Part shown: piece by piece, positions 7,699-15,470 of the stretch | Layout of the letters: each line of letters opens with the position of its first letter | Numbering within the stretch: the first letter of the stretch is position 1 | From: CAZSNT01 sp964607765 | GTDB lineage: Bacteria > Verrucomicrobiota > Lentisphaeria > Oligosphaerales > JABHEG01 | Direction: 5' to 3' | DNA length: 20,317 nt | NCBI GenBank assembly: GCA_964607765.1 | Contig: CAZSNT010000174.1 | Coordinates: forward strand, 1 to 20,317 | The notes under the pieces: model-generated | The model's input: only the letters and a program-made list of their open reading frames with translations | The model's database searches: none | What the model was told of the DNA's origin: nothing | Position numbers and translations under genes: made by a program

Positions 7699-10143
7699 TC
7701 AGCGAACCGGCGCAAGACGCCCTTCGGCGTTGAGCAGCAGGTCGCTGCCGGCCGGATCCTCGAAGCGCATGACAAACCCCCAGCCGCCCCCCGCCTGGGA
7801 CACCTCGACGAGCAGCCGGTTCTCCCCCGGCTGCAGTGTCACGTCGGTGCGGTCCGAATCGGGCTCCACACCGCGCAGCGCGAGCACTTCCTTGACAAGC
7901 GTGCCATTGAGCCACAGCCGCAACGCATCGTCGCTGCCCGTCAGGATACGCACAGGCGTGACAGTGGCGCAACGAACAGTCCGGAACGCGTAGGCGGCCA
8001 CATTGTCCGTTTTCCGGCCACGAAACCGGTCTTTCAGGTCCACCATCGGCGTGTCGGACTCGACGAGTCTTGCGGACTTCGCAGCTGCCTCGATCGTCCC
8101 CAGGTCGTCCTCGCCAAACGCCCGAAACGCGTCCCGGGCCGGCCACGGGTACGTTTCCGGCACGACGCGCCACCGCCGGACCCACGGCCCCCGCAGCTGC
8201 AGGCGAACTGCCTGCGCCGCCACCTGACGCGGCGCCAGCCGCCCCGTCTCCGTCACAGCCAGACGCTGGCCGTCCAGCGTCTCGAGCCTTGCGATCAACT
8301 GCCAGCCGCCCACTCCCTGGCATACCTCCGCAACCAACGTGTTCGTGCCCTCTCTCAGATCCGCCTCAACGCTTTCGCTGTCAGCACGAGCCCCTCGCAA
8401 CGCCAGCACCTGCTGCACCAACTCACCGTTCACCCACAGGCGCAGTGCATCGTCGCTGCCCGTCAGGATGCGAACACGCCGTGCCGCGTCACACCGTATG
8501 GTCTTGACCAGATACGCCGCGCGGTTCGACTGTTCGTCCGGCCCGAAGTGATCCAACAGGTTCACGCGCACACCCGGGCCGGTCACTGCCCCGCCCTCGC
8601 TTGCTGCCACGATCGCGGCAAGCCGCGCATCATCGATGTCCGGAAAACGGTCCGTCTGCGGCCAGTCGGCTGAGATTCCGGACACGGCCCACTCCGAGAC
8701 GAACGGACCACTCAGCAGTTCGTCCATGTCCGTCCACACCGAATGCCCGACGTCGTCCACCACCCGGATCCGCACGTTGTCAGTCTTCACTCTCTCGGCC
8801 ATCTCGGTCAACGGCAGCGAAACGGACACCGGACCGGCCGCGTCGGGCTTGATCTTCGCGTGGTACACACAATCGCCTCGGGCATGCACGCCCACGAACC
8901 GAACTCCGTTCCGGGACTGGATCTCCACTGCCTGCCCTGCCGCGTCCAGGCTCACGAGGGTCCGGGAAGACGGTCGATCGGCGGGCGGGTCAGCCTGGAA
9001 CGGTAATGTCGTCACCAACGCGTCCGCCGATGGCGGCGACCACTCAGCGACCTCGTCCGACTTGAACGCATAGGCCGTCTTGCGCCTTGCGTGGGGCGGT
9101 TCTATGACGGTGAACACGCGATTGAACCGGTCAATACCGCGGGTCATGATGTCGTGCGGGTATTTGGTGTGCGGCAGCCCGAACGTATGGCCGAGTTCGT
9201 GCAGACATGCGCCAATCGTCGTCGACGCGATGGCCCAGTAGGTGTGCCGCCCCACCGAATCACTGAAGAACCGTGCCGTGTCGACGCGTCTGGTGTCGAT
9301 GAACGCGCGCCCTGCGTCCGAGATGGAGTCGGGCCACGCGAACAGGTTTGCGCCGCCGAAATAGGCCAGGTTGCCGCCACCCAGAGCCGCGTGGCAGTGG
9401 ATCTTGCCGGCCTCGGCATCGAACCATGTGAAAGAACAGACCACCAGGTCTTTGGCCTGCGCGCGCGGATTCTGCTCGCGAATCAGGCGGGCCGAGAGCT
9501 TCCACATGTCCGGCGCCTTGCCGCGGTAGTAATGCGCCCGTTCGTGCGGCGCACGCAGCACGTGCACGGCAACATCGCCTTTCGCGTCAGTCTCGAGATT
9601 GAACGTCTTGCGGCCGTACCCCAGGTCATTCAGACGCTCAGCCGTAAACGTCTGCATCAACCGCGCAGCAGTCACCAGCTTGCCCCGCCAGTTCTGGCTG
9701 TCATCGGGGTCCGGAGTCTGGTATGCGGTCTCCCCGTCGCTCGCAACAAGATAGAACAGGCGAACGATCCACGGCGTGGTGGGGGGCCTGTAGAACAGCG
9801 TCAGCGCGCGCGACTCCGCTCCCGCACTGACCACCAGCCGGTTCTCGCCCGGATTGAGCTCGGCCAGTGCGACGAACCGCCCGCGATGGGCGTGCCCCGG
9901 CACGGCACGGCCAGGCGTCGAGCACGACGTGTTCCGCACACTCACTTCCGTGATTGCGGAGTCCGCAAGCGTGCCGCGCAACAACGGCACGGGATAGCGA
10001 ATGGTCGTGCCGTCCTCGATGTTGGTGATATCGATCGGGACCGAGAGAACGATCGGGACCGAGAGAACCGACAACAGCAGGCCGGCCCGAAGGGGGCTAT
10101 ACGAGGCGCAGCACATGGTGGGGGGCGGACTCCTTTGCTTCAT
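7699..10143 (-). CDS. Secreted zinc metallopeptidase with duplicated C-terminal beta domains
   Basis: An 814-residue exported protein. A signal peptide spans about 1-37, then an Ig-like domain (about 38-118). The zincin domain (about 125-350) carries the full HExxHxxGxxH site with H315, E316, H319 and H325, followed by a Met-turn candidate in PHDIMTRG (M333). It looks like the putative metallopeptidase family that includes fungal YIL108W-like proteins (Metallopep); this assignment is from memory of the pattern. The C-terminal half contains two related units, about 482-637 and 652-814, each with VRILTGSDDALRLW.NG..V..VLALRG; they resemble PA14-like or carbohydrate-binding sandwiches. The start is uncertain: ATG 10143 has no good SD, while ATG 10116 (residue 10) follows AAAGGAG at a long 13-base spacing. 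Substrate may be a glycoprotein (inference). Confidence 0.85.
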   Translation of the reverse strand: MKQRSPPPTMCCASYSPLRAGLLLSVLSVPIVLSVPIDITNIEDGTTIRYPVPLLRGTLADSAITEVSVRNTSCSTPGRAVPGHAHRGRFVALAELNPGENRLVVSAGAESRALTLFYRPPTTPWIVRLFYLVASDGETAYQTPDPDDSQNWRGKLVTAARLMQTFTAERLNDLGYGRKTFNLETDAKGDVAVHVLRAPHERAHYYRGKAPDMWKLSARLIREQNPRAQAKDLVVCSFTWFDAEAGKIHCHAALGGGNLAYFGGANLFAWPDSISDAGRAFIDTRRVDTARFFSDSVGRHTYWAIASTTIGACLHELGHTFGLPHTKYPHDIMTRGIDRFNRVFTVIEPPHARRKTAYAFKSDEVAEWSPPSADALVTTLPFQADPPADRPSSRTLVSLDAAGQAVEIQSRNGVRFVGVHARGDCVYHAKIKPDAAGPVSVSLPLTEMAERVKTDNVRIRVVDDVGHSVWTDMDELLSGPFVSEWAVSGISADWPQTDRFPDIDDARLAAIVAASEGGAVTGPGVRVNLLDHFGPDEQSNRAAYLVKTIRCDAARRVRILTGSDDALRLWVNGELVQQVLALRGARADSESVEADLREGTNTLVAEVCQGVGGWQLIARLETLDGQRLAVTETGRLAPRQVAAQAVRLQLRGPWVRRWRVVPETYPWPARDAFRAFGEDDLGTIEAAAKSARLVESDTPMVDLKDRFRGRKTDNVAAYAFRTVRCATVTPVRILTGSDDALRLWLNGTLVKEVLALRGVEPDSDRTDVTLQPGENRLLVEVSQAGGGWGFVMRFEDPAGSDLLLNAEGRLAPVR
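10033..10068 (-). repeat. Perfect 18-bp tandem duplication in signal peptide
   Basis: GATCGGGACCGAGAGAAC occurs twice back to back (10033-10050 and 10051-10068). On the minus strand each copy encodes VLSVPI, residues 26-31 and 32-37 of the metallopeptidase, lengthening the hydrophobic core by six residues in frame. Confidence 0.95.
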
Positions 10144-10175
10144 GATCCGACGGGCTCGGCGCAATCCAGCGGCTA

Positions 10176-11411
10176 CTACGAGCCGACCACTTCCATGGCG
10201 ATCGCACACCATTCGCTCAGCCGCTGCGGTTCGTAGCAGACCGTGCTGATGTCTTTCAGGATGAACTCAAGCGGGCAGCCGTGCCGCTCACAGACGTCGC
10301 GTGTCGCCATCAGGTCCTGTCGAACCAGCTCCCTGTCGAACCGGGGCGTGGCGACGAGAGCGGGATTCGGCTTGCGCGAATAGACGAACTCGCGCCCGAT
10401 CTCCGCAGCGCCGCGCTCTTCGTCAACCCACGGGCTCATGGAGACCTTGCGCACATTCGGGATCATCCGCACTTCGTCCATCTTCAGGTCCAGCGGGTCG
10501 CAACACCCGTAGTAGACCAGGCCGAAACGCTCGCAGATGCGGGTCGCGTAGTCCACCTCAAATTCTCTGAACATCTGAGGGGAGACCGTCGAGAACACCT
10601 GAGCCAGACCGAACATCCACAGGTCTTTGGTACGCGGCCGATCCGGGTCGTACCCAACAGCAGGCAATTCGTCCGTCCACGCGCCGGTGCAGTGGATCAG
10701 GCTCTGCGGGCCGCACAGCAGCCCTTGCTCCTGCAGTTGATCGAGCATGCTCAGATAGCCCTCGGTCATTCGGCCAACCAGCTGATGCATGAACACGGGC
10801 CGGTCGATCAGAGCGTAGAGAACGTTCCCCGCCCCCATCCACGTACTGATCGGGTCCCAGAGGCTGAGATACGGGTCAACACCGCACGGCACCACGGCCA
10901 GGAGCCCGTCGAACAACTCGTGAGCCACTCCGAGACGACGCGCCGTCTCGGCCTGGTCATGGCTGATGCGCGGTTCTTTGATCTTGGCCAGATCCGCGTC
11001 ACTCTCAAATTGGTTGATGAACCGATGCCCGACCACCGAGTTGGTGGGATCGGTCACCGCGACCTCTTCCCGGCGCGCTATGCCGAACCCCGTGTTGCGC
11101 ACGGCTTTCGCCACACGGACGAAAGGCTCCACCACCATGTCGACCGGGAAGGTCTCCCACTGATACAGGATGCGCCGGAACCTATTCTCGTAGCCACGAC
11201 AGTCACGATCCGTGCAGCGCAGTGCGAGTTCGTCGTCCGTTCCCATTTCGTTCCAGCAGATCTGGTCGATCATGACCATGGGACGCTCGGGGCGCAACCC
11301 GTTGAGGCCGCGCCACAGCCTGCGCGTCTTCTCCTGCACGGGCAACGCCGCAATCTCGGCAATCCGGGCGCCCAGTTCCCGCACGATCTCCACATCTTGC
11401 TTGCTCGGCAT
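10176..11411 (-). CDS. Uroporphyrinogen decarboxylase-like (UroD/MtaA superfamily) protein
   Basis: A 411-residue cytoplasmic protein with the TIM-barrel features of the UroD superfamily, which includes haem-pathway decarboxylases and cobalamin-dependent methyltransferases such as MtaA and CmuA. Visible landmarks are RPERPMVMID near 41-49, PVDMVVEPFV, GVDPYLSLWDP, and the late barrel element YYGCCDPLDLKMDEVRMIP (C303, C304) at the position where methyltransferase members have a His-x-Cys..Cys metal site. H240-C241 lies upstream in SLIHCTGAWTD. A true haem enzyme is unlikely: no haem genes are near and the sequence is long and divergent. Its setting among sulfatases suggests a role in breaking down a methylated or otherwise substituted compound, which is inference. 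TAGGAGC lies about nine bases before the ATG. The next gene starts 32 bp downstream. Confidence 0.82.
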   Translation of the reverse strand: MPSKQDVEIVRELGARIAEIAALPVQEKTRRLWRGLNGLRPERPMVMIDQICWNEMGTDDELALRCTDRDCRGYENRFRRILYQWETFPVDMVVEPFVRVAKAVRNTGFGIARREEVAVTDPTNSVVGHRFINQFESDADLAKIKEPRISHDQAETARRLGVAHELFDGLLAVVPCGVDPYLSLWDPISTWMGAGNVLYALIDRPVFMHQLVGRMTEGYLSMLDQLQEQGLLCGPQSLIHCTGAWTDELPAVGYDPDRPRTKDLWMFGLAQVFSTVSPQMFREFEVDYATRICERFGLVYYGCCDPLDLKMDEVRMIPNVRKVSMSPWVDEERGAAEIGREFVYSRKPNPALVATPRFDRELVRQDLMATRDVCERHGCPLEFILKDISTVCYEPQRLSEWCAIAMEVVGS

Positions 11412-11452
11412 TGGCCAGTGCTCCTACATGTCGGCGTGCAATCCCGCTCTGC

Positions 11453-13018
11453 TCAACCCATGGGTCCCAGACGTCCCACCGCCCCCGAGGCCCAGCCCGT
11501 CGGCTCATCGACATACCACGGCGGCGTACGATCAAAGTCGTCGTAGAACAGGACGTTTGAGACGGGGTCCTGATAGCGTTCTCTCAGACTCTCGCAACGC
11601 TCGAAGCCGCGGATATCGGCACCACTGTTCCTCAGGTTGCGGAACTCGTGCGGATCCGTCGTGAGGTCATACAACTCCTCGTAACGATGCTGCTTGCGAC
11701 GCCCGTCGGCATCGAACTCGTGTCCGGCAAGCCGCGCCTCGACGTGCTTTTTCCCCTCCCGGGTGATGATGGCGAATCGGTTGTCGGCCTCGCACAACAC
11801 ATGGTCACGCCCGCCTTCCTCGACCAGGCTGAGCAGTTCCCTGCCGTCACAGTCCAAGCCGCCGCGGTAACCGGCCTCCCTCACGAGTGTGGGCATCAAA
11901 TCCACCAGGCTGACCAACTCGTCTCGTACGCCCATGTGCCTCAGGCCCGGGCAGCGGATGTAGAGCGGCACGCGCAGGATGTCGTCGAACATCAGGTTGT
12001 TCTTGCCCCACAGGTCGTGGTTGCCCATCATGTCGCCGTGGTCCGTGGTGAAAACGACCATCACATTGTCGCCCCACTTCTCCTCGACTGCGGCCAGGAT
12101 ACGGCCGATCCAGTCGTCGATCTGCAGGACATTGCCGTAGTACATCCGACGCCATTCCCGCCAATACTCGTCACTGTGGTTCTTCTGTGCTCCAGCTCGA
12201 GCCGGCCCGGATCCCTCGCTGCCGCCCGGGCCGTGGTACGACGCGTATCCGATCTTGTTCGGATGCTGCCACTCGTCCGGGTGGCGTACACGCGGCGTGT
12301 CCTGCCTCATGTCGACCCGAGCGTAGTAGTCGCGGTGCGTGTCAATCGGGTAGTGTGGCCCGGAAAACGAGATCCACATGAAGCATGGCTGCCCGGCCTG
12401 CATCGAGCGGATGTAATCCACCGCCTTGCGCCCCACCCAGCTGTCCGCATGCATCTCGGGGGGGCCGGGGAAGAAATAACCGGCCGTGTGTTTGTTGAGC
12501 TGCCCACGGCGCCCGTCGCGGCACGCCTTGAGCAAGCCGTGCCTCTCCAGTTCCAGCGAATAGTCGTCGTAGAACCAGAGCGAGTTGTTCTTGTCGTCCT
12601 GCAGGTCGATGTGGTCAAACCCGAGACTCATGTAGAACGGCTTCACCGCAGCCAGGTCCCGCGTGATGTCCCGGCGTGTTTCGCGGTACGGACACGGCAT
12701 GAAATGGCCCTTGCCGTGCAGCGATGTCCGGTACCCCAGCCCCTGGCAGATCTGCATGATGCTGGGCCAGCGCGTATTCAAGGACGCACCGAAAATGTTG
12801 CTGTAGGACCGCGATCGGTGCGGATACAGCCCCGTGGCCATGGAACACCTGCTGGGCAGCGACACGGGACTGGCCGAGTAGCAGCGGTCGAATGCGAGAC
12901 CGGACTCCGCAATCGAGTCGATATTGGGTGTTGAGACGGCACGGCCGCCATACCGCCCGAGCGACGCGCGATGCTGTTCGTCGGTCGTGATCAGGATGAT
13001 TGCATCCGGGGAGGACAT
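11453..13018 (-). CDS. Sulfatase, serine-type, probably cytoplasmic
   Basis: A 521-residue arylsulfatase-family hydrolase that would remove sulfate esters from a sugar. The N-terminal metal site ITTDEQH is present. The signature that is converted to formylglycine reads S-L-P-S-R (53-57), so the catalytic residue is S53 (codon TCG), not cysteine. The other end of the active site is TTDHGDMMGNHDLWGK, and a C-terminal ELYDLTTDPHEFRNL segment is typical of the family. There is no signal peptide. ATG 13018 is chosen because AGGA lies seven bases upstream and the protein then begins like other sulfatases. An alternative ATG at 13036 forms TGATG with the lipoprotein stop and would add six residues. 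Serine-type enzymes need a radical-SAM maturase, not seen here. Confidence 0.92.
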   Translation of the reverse strand: MSSPDAIILITTDEQHRASLGRYGGRAVSTPNIDSIAESGLAFDRCYSASPVSLPSRCSMATGLYPHRSRSYSNIFGASLNTRWPSIMQICQGLGYRTSLHGKGHFMPCPYRETRRDITRDLAAVKPFYMSLGFDHIDLQDDKNNSLWFYDDYSLELERHGLLKACRDGRRGQLNKHTAGYFFPGPPEMHADSWVGRKAVDYIRSMQAGQPCFMWISFSGPHYPIDTHRDYYARVDMRQDTPRVRHPDEWQHPNKIGYASYHGPGGSEGSGPARAGAQKNHSDEYWREWRRMYYGNVLQIDDWIGRILAAVEEKWGDNVMVVFTTDHGDMMGNHDLWGKNNLMFDDILRVPLYIRCPGLRHMGVRDELVSLVDLMPTLVREAGYRGGLDCDGRELLSLVEEGGRDHVLCEADNRFAIITREGKKHVEARLAGHEFDADGRRKQHRYEELYDLTTDPHEFRNLRNSGADIRGFERCESLRERYQDPVSNVLFYDDFDRTPPWYVDEPTGWASGAVGRLGPMG

Positions 13019-13035
13019 CCGCGAATCCTGTGCCA

Positions 13036-13365
13036 TCAGTCGCATGCAGCCGCAAGACTGGCCCCGACGAACGCGCCAACGACGTTCCAGACCATATCCT
13101 TCCAGCTCCAGCAGGTATCTTTCACGGCCAAATCGTAGGCTTCCTTGCTGGAACCGATGGCCAGAGCAGTGCCCACGCCGACCGCACCGGAATCCACGTC
13201 AGGCGCGTCGTTGTGTCGGGCAACCGCCGTCCCGGCCGCGCCGATGGCGGCGGAACAGGCGAAGTGGTAGAGCTTGTCCCGGCCAAACCAGGAATCACTG
13301 CGGCAAGCCGTGGTCGAGCACCCGACAGTCAGAACACACAGCAAACAGCACAGCACTTCACGCAT
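13036..13365 (-). CDS. Small YfiM-like lipoprotein
   Basis: A 109-residue protein. The longest ORF begins at 13533, but that extension overlaps the end of the fusion gene and the ATG at 13365 gives a proper lipoprotein signal: a hydrophobic run LLCVLTVGC with predicted lipidated C16. The mature part has DKLYHFACSAAIGAAG, then KEAYDLAV, SWKDMVWNVVGAFVG. These resemble conserved motifs of YfiM/DUF2279-type envelope lipoproteins of unknown function (assignment from pattern memory). Cysteine content is high. Its TGA overlaps an ATG of the downstream sulfatase frame (TGATG), so it is translated within the operon. Why a lipoprotein sits between the fusion gene and the sulfatase is not clear. No strong SD precedes it. 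Confidence 0.72.
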   Translation of the reverse strand: MREVLCCLLCVLTVGCSTTACRSDSWFGRDKLYHFACSAAIGAAGTAVARHNDAPDVDSGAVGVGTALAIGSSKEAYDLAVKDTCWSWKDMVWNVVGAFVGASLAAACD

Positions 13366-13390
13366 CTCTACACCCCGCCACCGCAACGCT

Positions 13391-15274
13391 CTACACCAAT
13401 TCCCCGGCCACGTCGACCCAATCGCCGTCCGCCTCGTATGCGGATCTGTACATGGCATCGAGGACGGACTGAGTACGCCGGCCATCCCGGCCGCTGCAGA
13501 CCAGCGGTGCGCCGGCCCGAAGTGCAGCTGCAAAGTTGTCGGATGCGTTCAGCCACTCCGACTCGGCCGTGACGGGTGGCGTGTCTGACCAGGCGCCGTC
13601 AATGAAGTAACGGTGCCGCGCCGCGTCGAATGGTCCGCTCGCCATGGCGCTGTAGGCGCCGTCCGTGCCGCAGAACTCCAAGCGGTTGTACCATGTCTTG
13701 TGCGGATAGCTCGACGTCGCCGTCAGGCTGAGCACGAACCCGTTCTCGTAAAGCCAGGTAGCCACGCCCAGATCCTCTGCCTCAATGTCGTGGTTCTGAG
13801 TCCAGATCGAACAGCGCACTCGCGCCGGAACGCCGATCGCGAAGGCGATTTCGTCAATGTGGTGGATGCTCTGATTCGAGAGCACGCCGCCGCCGTCCCA
13901 ACGCCGCGTGCCGCGCCACCCCCCGTTCGCCCGGAAGTAGTCCATGTTACGGAGAATGTTCAGCGAGAACGAGCCGTTAAGCAAGCGTCCGAACGCGCCG
14001 CTCTGCACGGATGCGCGCAGGGAGTTGAGGTCCTTGCGGAAACGCCGGTCGAAGTCGACGCCGAGCAGCAATCCCCGCTCCTCGGCGGTCCGGATCATCT
14101 CATCGCAAGCCGACAGCGACGCCTCCATGGGTTTGGTGGTGATCGCATGCTTGCCGGCGTTGAGCGCACGAACCGCGATCTCGCCGTGCCGGCCGGTCTC
14201 GGTGAGGACGTAGACCACGTCCACATCATCCCGCTGCAGCCAGTGGTCCACGTCCGTGTGGTACGGCACGCCGCACTCCTCACTCGTGCGCACCGCCCGC
14301 TCCTCCCTGATGTCGCACACGCCGACCAGTTCCGTGCCCACGTTCTTGCACACGACCTTGGACCGGTTGTGCCCCATCCCCAGTCCCACGACCACGAAGC
14401 GGACCGGGGCATCGGCCCACGGGCGCGTCACACCCTCGACGACAGGCTGCACGTCCAGACCGCCGGGGGCGGCTGTGGGCCAGGAACGCTTGATCAGTTC
14501 CACGACCCGCCGCGAACGCTCCACGTTGTCCACGCTCTTGTCCGGGTTGTGGGTCTCGGCGCTCACCGGCCCCTCGACACCGGCGTTGTCACAGAGCTGC
14601 AACACGCGGTCGTAAGGGATCAGGTCGCCACCAAGCTCGGCGAGCGCGCCGCGCGCTTTGACATGCACAAGCCGTGCCCGTTTGGCGAGCCGCACCATGA
14701 AAGCGTCTTCGTCACGGCGCCTTTCATCGCAGTCCCAACCGTTGTTCACGTCCCACGCCAACCCCCACGCCGGCACGCCCAACGCATCGACAACTGTCAA
14801 TACCTCATCAGGCGTCACCCCGCAGTTCTCAAACGTCAGCAGCAGACCAGCCGCCCGGGCACGCTCGGCGAGAGGCCGGAACATGTCGAGCACCTTCTGT
14901 TGCTCGTCAGGCCGCACGGCCAGCGCGCCGCGCAGTTCCGGAGGCGGCTGCCAGTAGTGGAAGCTCCGGACCAACCGACAGTCGGTTGCTTCGGCCAGCC
15001 CGATGATGCGCTCGAGCTTGGCCATCTCCGCCTGCTGCCTGTCGGCGTCCGGGAGATGCACCTTGGCCAGCGATGTCTGCAGACACCCCACACGCATGCC
15101 GTGCGCGTCGAGGAGCTTGCGGAGTTCGCACAGTTCTTCGCCCTCCAGGTTCTCAGCGGCCTTGCCGAGAACGCGGCCGCGCAGATCAACGTAATCCAGC
15201 CCCCAGGACTTGATGATCGGGAGCGCTTCCGTAATGTCCAGCCCCAACTCGTCAGTGAAGATCGATGGAAACAT
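13391..15274 (-). CDS. Fusion: sugar isomerase/epimerase + Gfo/Idh/MocA dehydrogenase
   Basis: One 627-residue uninterrupted reading frame joins two enzymes. Residues about 1-265 are a xylose-isomerase-like TIM barrel (AP_endonuc_2 family) with predicted metal ligands E149 (FENCG), D175 (WDVNNG), H204 (VHVKA) and E240 (SAETH). A linker of about 25 residues (TAAPGGLDVQPVVEG) leads to a Gfo/Idh/MocA oxidoreductase at about 290-627, with the Rossmann motif VVVGLGMGH (G297, G299, G301), K381-P382 of the catalytic K-P motif, and the GGGVLSNQSIHHIDE segment (H471/H472). Both active sites look intact, so the product could oxidise and isomerise or epimerise the same sugar. There is no signal peptide, so it is cytoplasmic. 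GAGG lies five bases before the ATG. It is separated from the upstream sulfatase by a repeat-filled gap. Confidence 0.9.
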   Translation of the reverse strand: MFPSIFTDELGLDITEALPIIKSWGLDYVDLRGRVLGKAAENLEGEELCELRKLLDAHGMRVGCLQTSLAKVHLPDADRQQAEMAKLERIIGLAEATDCRLVRSFHYWQPPPELRGALAVRPDEQQKVLDMFRPLAERARAAGLLLTFENCGVTPDEVLTVVDALGVPAWGLAWDVNNGWDCDERRRDEDAFMVRLAKRARLVHVKARGALAELGGDLIPYDRVLQLCDNAGVEGPVSAETHNPDKSVDNVERSRRVVELIKRSWPTAAPGGLDVQPVVEGVTRPWADAPVRFVVVGLGMGHNRSKVVCKNVGTELVGVCDIREERAVRTSEECGVPYHTDVDHWLQRDDVDVVYVLTETGRHGEIAVRALNAGKHAITTKPMEASLSACDEMIRTAEERGLLLGVDFDRRFRKDLNSLRASVQSGAFGRLLNGSFSLNILRNMDYFRANGGWRGTRRWDGGGVLSNQSIHHIDEIAFAIGVPARVRCSIWTQNHDIEAEDLGVATWLYENGFVLSLTATSSYPHKTWYNRLEFCGTDGAYSAMASGPFDAARHRYFIDGAWSDTPPVTAESEWLNASDNFAAALRAGAPLVCSGRDGRRTQSVLDAMYRSAYEADGDWVDVAGELV

Positions 15275-15283
15275 GTTCGCCTC

Positions 15284-15470
15284 GGTGTTCGGTGTTCAGT
15301 CAATGTCGTTGAGTTAGGGAGTTGGTCGCCATCCCGGAAGATTAGGGTGGAAGATTAGGGCAAAAGATGAGGGTCGGAACACCTTGGTCTTTCGCCTTAA
15401 TCTCCCGCCCTAATCTCCAACGGCCGCTTAATTCAGTGACATTGGGTGTTCAGTGTTCGGTGTTCAGTTC
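15284..15470. repeat. Palindromic intergenic repeat element
   Basis: This element fills the gap between sulfatase and fusion gene and runs into the sulfatase stop codon. The outer parts carry GTGTTCGGTGTTCAGT in the same orientation at both ends (7-base periodicity). Inside, 15301-15321 pairs with 15424-15444 (15 of 21), and 15336-15361 pairs with 15394-15418. The latter arms consist of two copies each of a 13-base unit, GAAGATTAGGGTG-like. It could form a long imperfect hairpin in RNA or DNA. No transposase or terminal target duplication was recognised. Confidence 0.75.

Noticed and set aside
8009..8017. Extra GTTTTCCGG site inside the metallopeptidase gene (and its reverse complement at 8640-8648)
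   Set aside because: Single coding-region 9-mers without the 21-bp partner; likely chance.
11648..12934. Plus-strand ORF (428 codons) opposite the serine-type sulfatase
   Set aside because: Shadow frame with no domain, antisense to conserved sulfatase motifs.
13391..15274. Possibility that the fusion gene is two genes joined by an assembly error
   Set aside because: The frame is open throughout, the linker has ordinary composition, and no internal stop or SD plus start is evident at the junction; cannot be wholly excluded without reads.
13613..15358. Long plus-strand ORF (581 codons) opposite the fusion gene
   Set aside because: It is antisense to a gene with clear catalytic motifs, has no recognisable domain and no SD; it arises from high GC at third codon positions.
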